64,000 bases of DNA. Origin: Pseudomonas sp. TTU2014-080ASC. GTDB lineage: Bacteria; Pseudomonadota; Gammaproteobacteria; Pseudomonadales; Pseudomonadaceae. The notes beneath the pieces were generated by a model, which worked only from the letters and a program-made list of their open reading frames with translations, did no database searches and had not been told where the DNA came from. Where the stretch lies: assembly GCF_001446935.1 (NCBI RefSeq), contig NZ_LKKK01000001.1, positions 62,001-126,000 on the forward strand. The letters are read 5' to 3'. Below, piece by piece: positions 8,856 to 17,345 of the stretch (position 1 is its first letter; the number at the start of each line of letters is the position of its first letter). Position numbers and translations under genes: made by a program.

Positions 8856-9944
8856 TTAGCCGCGAACGCGCTTAGGCAGCACATCCTTGAGTTTGGCATG
8901 CATGCTACGCAGGGTTTTCTCAGTGGTATCCCAGTCGATGCAGGCATCGGTGATAGATACACCGTACTGCAGCTGGCTGAGATCCTTCGGAATCGACTGA
9001 TTACCCCAACCCAGATGGCTTTCGACCATCAGACCGACGATGGACTGGTTACCTTCCAGAATCTGGTTAGCGACGTTATCCATAACCAGCGGCTGCAGCG
9101 CCGGGTCTTTGTTGGAGTTGGCGTGGCTGCAGTCAACCATGATGTTCGGCTTGATCTTGGCCTTAGTCAGCTCCTGCTCACACACCGCAACACTGACCGA
9201 ATCATAGTTCGGCTTGCCGTTACCACCACGCAGAACCACGTGGCCGTATGCGTTGCCTTTGGTGGTGACGATGGAAACGCCACCTTCCTGGTTGATACCG
9301 AGGAAACGGTGCGGGCTGGAAACAGACTGCAGGGCGTTGATAGCAACGGTCAGACCACCATCGGTGCCATTCTTGAAACCAACAGCCGAGGACAGGCCAG
9401 AAGCCATTTCACGGTGAGTCTGGGACTCAGTCGTACGCGCACCAATGGCTGACCAGCTGATCAGATCTTGCAGGTACTGCGGGGAAATCGGGTCCAGCGC
9501 TTCAGTTGCGGTTGGCAGGCCCATTTCGGCCAGGTCCAACAGCAGCTTGCGGCCGATATGCAGACCGTCCTGAATTTTGAACGAATCGTCCATGTACGGA
9601 TCGTTGATCAGACCTTTCCAGCCCACTGTGGTACGCGGCTTTTCAAAGTACACGCGCATCACCAGGTACAAGGTGTCGGACAGCTCTTCAGACAGTGCCT
9701 TCAGGCGCGCTGCATATTCGTGAGCAGCCTTAATGTCGTGAATCGAGCATGGACCCACGACGATAAACAGGCGGTGATCCTTACCATCGAGAATATTGCG
9801 AACTACCTGACGACCGTTAGTAACGGTGCGCTGAGCCGCTTCAGTCAGCGGGATTTCACGCTTGAGCTGAGACGGAGTGATCAGGGTTTCATTGGAGGCG
9901 ACGTTCAGGTCATCAATCGGTAAATCAGCCATCGTGCTTGTCAT
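8856..9944 (-). CDS. 3-deoxy-7-phosphoheptulonate synthase, class I
   Basis: Condenses phosphoenolpyruvate and erythrose-4-phosphate, the first step of the shikimate pathway, in the cytosol. This is the AroF/G/H type, 362 residues. Metal-binding Cys66 sits in VVGPCSIHD, substrate-binding lysine in GWKGLINDP, the catalytic-site lysine in VGFKNGTDGG, and metal-ligand His in VESHLGWGN; MVDCSHANSNKDP and TDACIDW complete the site. An ATG at 9932 (MADLPIDD) is an alternative start. Which amino acid inhibits it cannot be read with confidence. The window also holds a class II enzyme for the same reaction near 62 kb. Gene order with the USP and cysB genes matches P. aeruginosa PA1750-PA1754 as recalled. 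Confidence 0.95.
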   Translation of the reverse strand: MTSTMADLPIDDLNVASNETLITPSQLKREIPLTEAAQRTVTNGRQVVRNILDGKDHRLFIVVGPCSIHDIKAAHEYAARLKALSEELSDTLYLVMRVYFEKPRTTVGWKGLINDPYMDDSFKIQDGLHIGRKLLLDLAEMGLPTATEALDPISPQYLQDLISWSAIGARTTESQTHREMASGLSSAVGFKNGTDGGLTVAINALQSVSSPHRFLGINQEGGVSIVTTKGNAYGHVVLRGGNGKPNYDSVSVAVCEQELTKAKIKPNIMVDCSHANSNKDPALQPLVMDNVANQILEGNQSIVGLMVESHLGWGNQSIPKDLSQLQYGVSITDACIDWDTTEKTLRSMHAKLKDVLPKRVRG

Positions 9945-10085
9945 CTATTGTAGGTAATCAGGTACGGCTGCCGGCCTCCAGCGCACTTCCGAAAGCGGAG
10001 CGCAGCAGTTGCGAGCGCAGCGGGGTGCAGAACCTTAGCGCGTATAGCCCTGCTTCGACAATGGGCTTATAGGCTTAAAGGCCCG

Positions 10086-10520
10086 CTATAGGGGTGATTC
10101 AGGCCGGCTGTTGGCCAGTCCAAAGCCATCAGCATGCTCTTCAATCCACTGCCGGGCCGCGGTTTCAAAATCGCATGGACAGCCGCACTCCTCAGCCAAT
10201 TGACGCCTGAACTGCTCAATGCAGCAAACCTGCTCCACCATACGTACCCTGAACAGGGTGTCGTGATCGAGAAAGGCAATCCCTATCAGATAGTGCCCGC
10301 CCTCTTTCCGACTCCAAGCCACCAGCCCCGGATAACAGGCATTCGGGCCAAACAGAGGAATTCGCATTTCCACGGCTGTTCCCCGCCTGAACCCTCGCGG
10401 GCTGTTACAGGCGATACCGCCCAAACTTATATTGTGCAGGCGCTGTCGTGGTATAAATCGCTGCTTGCGCAGTACCAGCTCAACAGGCATTTCTGTCGGA
10501 TGACGCAGAAAACGACGCAT
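10086..10520 (-). CDS. PilZ-domain c-di-GMP-binding protein
   Basis: A 144-residue single-domain PilZ protein. Both c-di-GMP motifs are present: RxxxR near the N-terminus (RRFLR) and a [D/N]xSxxG motif (NISLGG) about 28 residues on, so ligand binding is expected. The start is an ATG at 10520 preceded by GGGAGGG; a longer frame up to 10607 lacks support. After the barrel comes a Cys-containing helical tail (CCIEQFRRQLAEECGCPC). The target process is unknown. It is divergent from the thioredoxin-like gene, with only about 48 bases between them. Confidence 0.88.
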   Translation of the reverse strand: MRRFLRHPTEMPVELVLRKQRFIPRQRLHNISLGGIACNSPRGFRRGTAVEMRIPLFGPNACYPGLVAWSRKEGGHYLIGIAFLDHDTLFRVRMVEQVCCIEQFRRQLAEECGCPCDFETAARQWIEEHADGFGLANSRPESPL

Positions 10521-10568
10521 CGTCGATCCCTCCCGAGCCATCATTCGGACATTACATAGAGCAGTATA

Positions 10569-10904
10569 GTGACTGAGCTTGAACTGACAGACCTCGACGC
10601 AGATCATCAGCTGCTGGAGCTTTCAGGGACTACCCTACTTATTTTCACCAGTACTGGCTGCAGCAGCTGTCGCTGGGCCCGCCTGCATCTACCTGATCTT
10701 GAGCTGCCTGTGGAACGCCTTGCCTGGATTGACGCCGGCAATAACGGCGGGCTGGTTTCTCGTTATGAGATCTTCCACCTTCCAGCTTTGTTTGCCATCA
10801 AAGATGGCCAGTTTTACGGCCCGGTTCAGGCCATAATGAACCCAACCGCATTAACCCAGGCGCTGAACAACGCCCTGTCGCGCCCTGCTGAGGAATTACC
10901 CTGA
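10569..10904 (+). CDS. Thioredoxin-fold protein with CxxC motif
   Basis: A 111-residue protein starting at GTG. It has a thioredoxin-like core with the redox pair in TGCSSCRWAR (CSSC rather than CGPC) and a cis-proline-like region (IFHLPALFAIKDG). No signal peptide is visible, so it should be cytoplasmic. Its stop overlaps the start of the ketopantoate-reductase-like gene by one base (TGATG), implying translational coupling. A role as a small thiol reductant or disulfide protein is inferred from the fold; the partner is unknown. Confidence 0.82.
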   Translation: MTELELTDLDADHQLLELSGTTLLIFTSTGCSSCRWARLHLPDLELPVERLAWIDAGNNGGLVSRYEIFHLPALFAIKDGQFYGPVQAIMNPTALTQALNNALSRPAEELP

Positions 10905-11848
10905 TGAACCCAACACCCCGTATCGGCATTATCGGAGCCGGTGCAATTGGTGGCTTTTATGGCCTGATGCTGGCGCGTGCCGGTTACGACGTGCATTTTT
11001 TACTGCGCAGCGAGTACCGGGCGGTTCTTCGCGATGGGCTCCAGCTCAACAGTAGCGTGCATGGCAACCTCACCCTTGAGTCAGTTCAGGCCTACCAGAA
11101 CACTGCCGAGATGCCCGCCTGCGACTGGCTACTGGTCTGCGCCAAGACCACCAGTAATGCCGAGCTGGCACCGATCATCAGTCAGGTGGCCTCTGCAGGC
11201 GCCAAAGTCGTCATGATGCAAAATGGCCTGGGCATTGAAGATGAACTGCGCCCACTGCTGCCTGACTCCCTGCATCTGTTGGCCGGCCTCTGCTACATCT
11301 GTGCGCACCGTAGTGGGCCAGGCGTGGTCGAACACCAGTCTCTGGGTAATCTCAATCTGGTCTATCACAGTGGACCGAAAATCGAAGAGAGCGAGCAGCA
11401 AGCCATCCTCAGTGAAGGCTGCGAGTTCTTTAAAGCAGCTGGCCTAGACTGTGGAACCATGGCCAATCTGAATCAAGCACGCTGGCAGAAACTGGTGTGG
11501 AACGCACCGTACAACGGCCTCAGCGCCCTGTTAGACAGCGACACCAGAGCCATTATGCAGAACGCCGACAGCCGCGCACTGGCCGGTGCCATCATGCAGG
11601 AAGTGGTCGATGTAGCCACAGCATGCGGTTATCAGATGCCCAACAGCTTTGTCAGCAAGCTGTTGGCCGCCACAGATCGTATGCCAGACTACCTGCCGAG
11701 CATGTACCACGACTTTGCGCTGAAACGGCCGATGGAGTTACACGCTATTTATGAAGTGGCCCTGCAAACCGCCAGAGAAGTAGGCATTGCCATGCCGCGC
11801 ACTGAAATGCTCTATCAGAGCCTGCGCTTCCTGGCTCAACGTCCTTAA
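10904..11848 (+). CDS. 2-dehydropantoate 2-reductase family protein
   Basis: A 314-residue NADPH-dependent reductase of the ApbA/PanE family, which reduces ketopantoate to pantoate in coenzyme A synthesis. The Rossmann signature GIIGAGAIGGFYGLMLARAG is at the N-terminus, the catalytic lysine is in the block QARWQKLVWNAPYNGLSALL, and the C-terminal segment DFALKRPMELHAIY contains the family's conserved Glu. Several paralogues usually exist in Pseudomonas, so this one may act on another 2-oxo acid. It overlaps the thioredoxin-like gene by one base and is followed 19 bases later by a 5'-nucleotidase gene, so a three-gene operon is likely. Confidence 0.88.
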   Translation: MNPTPRIGIIGAGAIGGFYGLMLARAGYDVHFLLRSEYRAVLRDGLQLNSSVHGNLTLESVQAYQNTAEMPACDWLLVCAKTTSNAELAPIISQVASAGAKVVMMQNGLGIEDELRPLLPDSLHLLAGLCYICAHRSGPGVVEHQSLGNLNLVYHSGPKIEESEQQAILSEGCEFFKAAGLDCGTMANLNQARWQKLVWNAPYNGLSALLDSDTRAIMQNADSRALAGAIMQEVVDVATACGYQMPNSFVSKLLAATDRMPDYLPSMYHDFALKRPMELHAIYEVALQTAREVGIAMPRTEMLYQSLRFLAQRP

Positions 11849-11867
11849 TCCAAACAGGAACTACGCC

Positions 11868-12773
11868 ATGAGCAAGGGACTTCACGACAAACTGGTTCTG
11901 GCCATCTCCTCCAGCGCCTTGTTCAACCTGCGTGACAGCCATCAGGTATACGAGCGGGAAGGCGTCGATGCCTACCGCCAGTACCAGATTGAACATGAGG
12001 AAGAGATTCTCCAGCCCGGAGACGCGTTCCCCTTGGTCGAAAAGCTGCTGGGCCTGAACAGCGCCCTGAAGCAGCAACGGGTGGAGGTAATTCTGGTATC
12101 GCGTAACAGTGCGGATACCGGCCTGCGTGCCTTCAACTCTATTCAGCACTATGGATTGAGCATTTCCAGAGCTGCTTTCGTCGGCGGACGCAGCCCGGAA
12201 CCGTATCTGGCCGCGTTTGGCTGCCATCTATTTCTCTCCACCCACGCCGAAGATGTGCGCCGAGCTTTGGCATCCGGTTTTGCCGCAGCAACGATCCTGT
12301 CGGGTGGCGCGCGACGGGCGGCGAGCAACGAATTGCGTATCGCTTTTGATGGAGATGCAGTGCTCTTTTCTGATGAATCAGAGCGGGTCTACCAGCAAGG
12401 CGGCCTGGAGGCATTCCAGAGCCACGAACGCCAGTCAGCGCGACAACTGCTCGGAGGTGGACCGTTCAAACCCTTTCTTTCTGCCCTGCACAGCCTGCAA
12501 CAGGAATTCCCCAGCGAGCAGTGCCCGATCCGTACAGCACTGGTTACTGCGCGCTCGGCACCGGCACACGAACGGGTCATTCGGACCTTGCGTGAATGGA
12601 ATATCCGCCTGGATGAGTCGTTCTTTCTCGGCGGACTGGATAAGTCTTCCATTTTGGAGACCTTTGGTGCCGATGTGTTCTTTGATGACCAAGCCGGACA
12701 CTGTGAACGAGCTCGCGATGTCGTCGCGACAGGCCACGTTCCACATGGCATAAGTAATGAGCAGCAGCTTTAA
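11868..12773 (+). CDS. 5'-nucleotidase (PF06189-type, cytosolic)
   Basis: A 301-residue protein of the cytosolic 5'-nucleotidase family that resembles animal NT5C1. The start ATG at 11868 has AGGA upstream; an in-frame extension back into the preceding gene is not supported. Residues LVLAISSSALFNLRDS open the protein, and the phosphatase-like Asp pair is in IAFDGDAVLFSDE. A second conserved block is LVTARSAPAHERVIRTLREW, and the C-terminus has FFLGGLDKSSILETFGADVFFDDQ in pieces typical of the family. It would dephosphorylate nucleoside monophosphates. Probably co-transcribed with the two genes before it. Confidence 0.88.
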   Translation: MSKGLHDKLVLAISSSALFNLRDSHQVYEREGVDAYRQYQIEHEEEILQPGDAFPLVEKLLGLNSALKQQRVEVILVSRNSADTGLRAFNSIQHYGLSISRAAFVGGRSPEPYLAAFGCHLFLSTHAEDVRRALASGFAAATILSGGARRAASNELRIAFDGDAVLFSDESERVYQQGGLEAFQSHERQSARQLLGGGPFKPFLSALHSLQQEFPSEQCPIRTALVTARSAPAHERVIRTLREWNIRLDESFFLGGLDKSSILETFGADVFFDDQAGHCERARDVVATGHVPHGISNEQQL

Positions 12774-12900
12774 TTAATAGTGCGGTCCCATTAAGAAGCT
12801 CTCTAGAACGCGTTTTTTCGTATAGCCCCTGCCCATCCGACCGAAAAGCGCCCGCTATACTCTAAAGAGACCAGCCAGTCACGCCGCTAAAGGAGAGCGC

Positions 12901-13401
12901 ATGATTCGCTCCATTCTCTATGCAACCGACCTGGGCGTATACGCACCCTATGTATTGCAACATGCGATTTTCCTGGCTTCCTCCTTCAACGCCAGCCTCT
13001 ACGTAGTCCATGCAGTCGAACCCATGGGTCTGTACGCAGAGTCAGTGCTGCAGACCTACCTAGATGCGGATGAACTCAAAGAGCTACGCAGTAACGGCCT
13101 TAATAGCGTGATGAAGGACCTGAAAAAGCGCGTACTTGAAGGATTCAAGGAAGAAATTCAGGACACCGAGCGCGGCTCAAAGCTGATCAAAGCTGTACAC
13201 GTCGTACAAGGCGATCCCCCCACCGTTATCCTCGAAGAAGCCCGCAAGCTTGGCGTAGATATGCTGGTTATCGGCAGCCACAGCCATGGAACGGACTCCG
13301 GAATTCCACTTGGACGTACTGCTTCACGTCTGGTCCAGCTGTGTGAGATTCCGCTGTATCTCGTTCCGATGCTGCAGCACCGCGCTCACAAGCATCTCTG
13401 A
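12901..13401 (+). CDS. Universal stress protein, UspA family
   Basis: A 166-residue single Usp domain. The N-terminus ILYATDLGVYAPYVLQHA matches the nucleotide-binding first strand and helix, and the C-terminal ATP-binding signature GSHSHGTDSGIPLGRTASRL corresponds to G-2x-G-9x-G(S/T). It should be a small cytosolic protein induced by stress or growth arrest. It precedes cysB by 108 bases on the same strand, an order recalled from P. aeruginosa (PA1753-PA1754). Confidence 0.92.
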   Translation: MIRSILYATDLGVYAPYVLQHAIFLASSFNASLYVVHAVEPMGLYAESVLQTYLDADELKELRSNGLNSVMKDLKKRVLEGFKEEIQDTERGSKLIKAVHVVQGDPPTVILEEARKLGVDMLVIGSHSHGTDSGIPLGRTASRLVQLCEIPLYLVPMLQHRAHKHL

Positions 13402-13444
13402 AAAATTTCCAATTACACAAAAATGATCTAGATTTAATGCCTTA

Positions 13445-13461
13445 ATAACCACTATGGTTAT
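13445..13461. promoter_or_regulatory. Candidate CysB autoregulatory palindrome
   Basis: ATAACCA-CTA-TGGTTAT, a perfect 7-bp inverted repeat, lies about 50 bases upstream of the cysB start codon. LysR-type regulators typically bind interrupted dyads in their own promoter, and ATAA/TTAT-type half-sites are compatible with CysB. This assignment is inferred from position and symmetry. Confidence 0.45.
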
Positions 13462-13500
13462 ATCAATGCAGATGACCTGCCGCCGTCATCCGGTTCTTGA

Positions 13501-14484
<984 letters not shown>

Positions 14485-14512
14485 TCCGGCAAAGCCGACA
14501 ACAGCCCCACAA

Positions 14513-14539
14513 AAAAGCCCGTCATTACGACGGGCTTTT
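14513..14539. terminator. Bidirectional Rho-independent terminator
   Basis: An 11-bp perfect stem (14513-14523 and 14529-14539, loop of 5) with an A-tract on the left arm and a T-tract on the right serves both cysB and the convergent ABC-exporter operon. Confidence 0.92.
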
Positions 14540-14565
14540 GCTTTTAGCCAATGAGTGCCAGAGCC

Positions 14566-15360
14566 CTACTGGCGCATGCCTTTTCCGCTGACCAACAGGC
14601 GGATACAGACCAGATACAGCACCACAGAAGCCGCCACCATAAAGCCAATGGCCACACCAATACTGATATCCGAGACGCCGAGAATTCCGTAGCGAAAGGC
14701 GTTAACCATATGCAGGACCGGGTTGGCCAGGGAAACGGTCTGCCAAAACGCTGGCAACAAGGTAATGGAATAAAACACGCCGCCCAGATAAGTCAGCGGG
14801 GTCAACACAAACGTCGGGATAATCGAAATATCATCGAAGTTGCGTGCAAAAACGGCGTTAATAAAGCCACCCATGGAGAAGATCGCAGCGGTCAGTACGA
14901 CCACCAACGCGGTAATCCCCAGATGATGCACCTGCAGATGAGTGAAAAACAGCGACAGCACGGTCACGATCAGCCCCACCGCCAGCCCGCGCAAAATGCC
15001 ACCAATCACATAGCCGCTGAGGATCACATGAGGTGATACAGGTGACACCATCAGCTCTTCAATGGACCGGTGAAACTTGCTACCAAAGAAGCTCGACACG
15101 ACGTTACCGTAGGAGTTGGTGATCACCGACATCATGATCAAGCCCGGCACGATGTATTCCATATAGGTGAAGCCACCCATATCGCCGATCCGGCTGCCGA
15201 TCAGATTCCCGAAAATCACGAAGTACAGCACCATGGTGATCGCAGGAGGAAGCAGCGTTTGTGGCCAGATTCGGGTGAAGCGACGAATTTCACGCACCAC
15301 AATCGTGTGCAGCGCCACCATGTTCGCTTTGAATTCGGAACCCTGCTCATACGCGGTCAT
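14566..15360 (-). CDS. ABC-2 type transporter permease (YadH-like)
   Basis: A 264-residue inner-membrane permease with about six transmembrane segments, the membrane half of an ABC-2 exporter. The amphipathic N-terminus (HTIVVREIRRFTRIWPQTLL) and the PLTYLGGVFYSITLLP block in the C-terminal half are typical of YadH/NodJ-type permeases. Its start overlaps the end of the ATPase gene by four bases, so both halves are translated together. The exported substrate is not known; related systems move lipids or drugs. Confidence 0.9.
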   Translation of the reverse strand: MTAYEQGSEFKANMVALHTIVVREIRRFTRIWPQTLLPPAITMVLYFVIFGNLIGSRIGDMGGFTYMEYIVPGLIMMSVITNSYGNVVSSFFGSKFHRSIEELMVSPVSPHVILSGYVIGGILRGLAVGLIVTVLSLFFTHLQVHHLGITALVVVLTAAIFSMGGFINAVFARNFDDISIIPTFVLTPLTYLGGVFYSITLLPAFWQTVSLANPVLHMVNAFRYGILGVSDISIGVAIGFMVAASVVLYLVCIRLLVSGKGMRQ

Positions 15361-16289
15361 AGCGCCACCTTCTGAAGATTTTTTTCAACCAACGACACAA
15401 ACAACTCTTCAAGGCGGTTGGACTTGTTACGCAGGCTGAGCACCTGAATATTTTGCAGCGCCAACTGGCGGAACAACTCGGTGATACCCAAGCTCTTTTC
15501 CACTTGGACTTCCAAGGTTTGAGCATCAACCACTTTCGCCGGATAGCCCTGTAATTGCGGAGTAGTCAGCAGCGGCTCCGCCAAATCCAGTAGGAATGTC
15601 TCCACATGCAGGGTCTTGAGTAGCTCCTTCATGCTGGTGTTTTCGACAATACGACCGTGATCAATGATGCCGATATTGCGGCACAGCTGTTCGGCCTCTT
15701 CCAGATAGTGAGTCGTCAGAATGATGGTGATGCCCTGCTCATTCAGCTCAGTCAAAAAGCCCCACATTGAGCGGCGCAGCTCAATATCAACGCCGGCAGT
15801 GGGTTCATCGAGAATCAGCAGGCGCGGCTGATGCACCAGCGCCCGCGCAATCATCAAACGACGCTTCATGCCACCTGAGAGCTGCCGCGACGGTACGTCA
15901 TGCTTGCCCCACAGCCCCAGCTGAGTCAGATACTGCTCGGCACGCTCCTTGGCGATGCGGGCCGGAATTCCGTAGTAACCCGCCTGCGTCACCACGATAT
16001 CGAAGGGCTTCTCAAACTGGTTGAAGTTGAACTCCTGCGGCACCACACCCAAGCAACGTTTTAACGCCAGAGGCTGTTTGTCCAGATCGTTACCAAACAC
16101 ATTGACCGTGCCACTGCTTTTGGTCACCAGCGTTGAAAGAATCCCGATTGTGGTCGACTTACCGGCACCGTTAGGGCCGAGCAAGGCAAAGAAGTCCCCT
16201 TCAGCGACATCCAGGTCAATCCCATGGAGTGCCTGAAATCCGTTACCGTAAGTTTTGGTCAACTGCCGGATGGAAAGAGCAGTACTCAT
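15357..16289 (-). CDS. ABC transporter ATP-binding protein (YadG-like)
   Basis: A 310-residue cytoplasmic ATPase that pairs with the permease gene it overlaps. Walker A is LLGPNGAGKSTT, the ABC signature is RQLSGGMKRRLMIARAL, and Walker B is LLILDEPTAGVD, followed by the switch histidine in LTTHYLEEAEQL. A C-terminal extension of about 80 residues after the nucleotide-binding domain is common in YadG and NodI relatives. The ATG at 16289 (MSTALSIRQL) is taken as start, because the longer frame adds a hydrophobic segment not expected in this family. Confidence 0.92.
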   Translation of the reverse strand: MSTALSIRQLTKTYGNGFQALHGIDLDVAEGDFFALLGPNGAGKSTTIGILSTLVTKSSGTVNVFGNDLDKQPLALKRCLGVVPQEFNFNQFEKPFDIVVTQAGYYGIPARIAKERAEQYLTQLGLWGKHDVPSRQLSGGMKRRLMIARALVHQPRLLILDEPTAGVDIELRRSMWGFLTELNEQGITIILTTHYLEEAEQLCRNIGIIDHGRIVENTSMKELLKTLHVETFLLDLAEPLLTTPQLQGYPAKVVDAQTLEVQVEKSLGITELFRQLALQNIQVLSLRNKSNRLEELFVSLVEKNLQKVAL

Positions 16290-16332
16290 AAAAATCAGCA
16301 CACCTGCAAAGAAAATGAACGCGCAACAATTA

Positions 16333-16350
16333 GCGCGCTGAAAAGCGCGC
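16333..16350. other. GC-rich hairpin upstream of the ABC exporter operon
   Basis: GCGCGCT-GAAA-AGCGCGC: a perfect 7-bp stem closed, on the + strand, by a GNRA-type tetraloop, 44 bases upstream of the ATPase start codon. If transcribed from the minus strand it would sit in the leader of the operon. No function can be assigned. Confidence 0.4.
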
Positions 16351-16540
16351 AATTCTAGCGTCAGCTTAAACAGAACCGTAGTAGAGAGTCGTCCGAACAG
16401 AAATTAGCGCAATTTAAAACCTAATCGGATGCGCTCAACGCTCGGCGGCACTGGCACATAGACTACACAGCTGGGCTGAGGCAGTTGTACAAATATCCTG
16501 ATCTTAGCCATCAAGCTGGTCGATACCGGCTCAGCTCTCC

Positions 16541-17200
16541 TCAGGACAAGGCAACCTCTTCGGCCATATCGCCATCCAACGTCAGGTACATATCGCTGAA
16601 CAGGTGCGGGTAACAGGCCGCCAAATGGCCAAAGAAGCGCTCTACAGGAAGATCGGCAAACTGACCATGATCATGCAGGTACTCCATATGCCGCTGGCCT
16701 TTGGTGTTGTACTCATGGAAAACACTGTCAGTGACGCCATCAAATTCCAAGGGTTCAACCTTGAACAGGCGACACAGGGTGAGGTTGAACGCGGGAGTCG
16801 CTTTGACCCAGCGCTGATTCAGGTACAACTCGGTGTAACCGTGCATGGCAAACACTTCGCTGCGGAGTAAGGCAATCAGGCGCGGCGTTGACAGGTGATT
16901 ACGCACATCCGCCAGACCAATGCGCGCCGGAATACCGCAATGGCGGGCGCAAGCAGCCAGCAGCATGGCCTTAGGCACGCAATAACTCTCTCCTGCCTGG
17001 GCGGCCCAGCTGGCTTTAAGTGTTTCCTCATCTCGGCTGAAGACATAAGGGTTGTATCGTATTCGGTCACGCACGGCGTAATAGAGGTTGATCGCCAGCT
17101 GCTGTGGCTCTACAGCAGAGCCACGGGCTTGCTCGGCGAACTCGACCACTGCCGGGTGGTCACTATCAATGAATCGGCTGGGCTCGAGGTATTCGCGCAT
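16541..17200 (-). CDS. Transglutaminase-like (cysteine protease fold) protein
   Basis: A 219-residue cytoplasmic protein of the bacterial transglutaminase-like superfamily. The nucleophile Cys lies in GESYCVPKAMLLAACARHCGIP in pieces typical of the family, and the catalytic His in MHGYTELYLNQRWVKATPAFN. The third residue of the usual Cys-His-Asp triad, expected within the LDPT-like block, is Thr/Ala here (KATPAFN), so another residue must assist or activity is altered. The ATG at 17200 has GGAG eight bases upstream; the longer frame to 17251 is not favoured. It is divergent from fadE. Substrate unknown; peptidase or amide-bond activity is inferred from the fold. Confidence 0.82.
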   Translation of the reverse strand: MREYLEPSRFIDSDHPAVVEFAEQARGSAVEPQQLAINLYYAVRDRIRYNPYVFSRDEETLKASWAAQAGESYCVPKAMLLAACARHCGIPARIGLADVRNHLSTPRLIALLRSEVFAMHGYTELYLNQRWVKATPAFNLTLCRLFKVEPLEFDGVTDSVFHEYNTKGQRHMEYLHDHGQFADLPVERFFGHLAACYPHLFSDMYLTLDGDMAEEVALS

Positions 17201-17345
17201 TAGGCTTCTCCGGGGCTGATAATTCAGTCTACTCAGACGAATCCGACCCATGCCATGACGATTCTGCCAAGCTCACCGCTCATGTCGCCAACAAGGGTGA
17301 CTATGCTGATGACAGTGTTTTGCACATCATCATGGAGGAATATGC

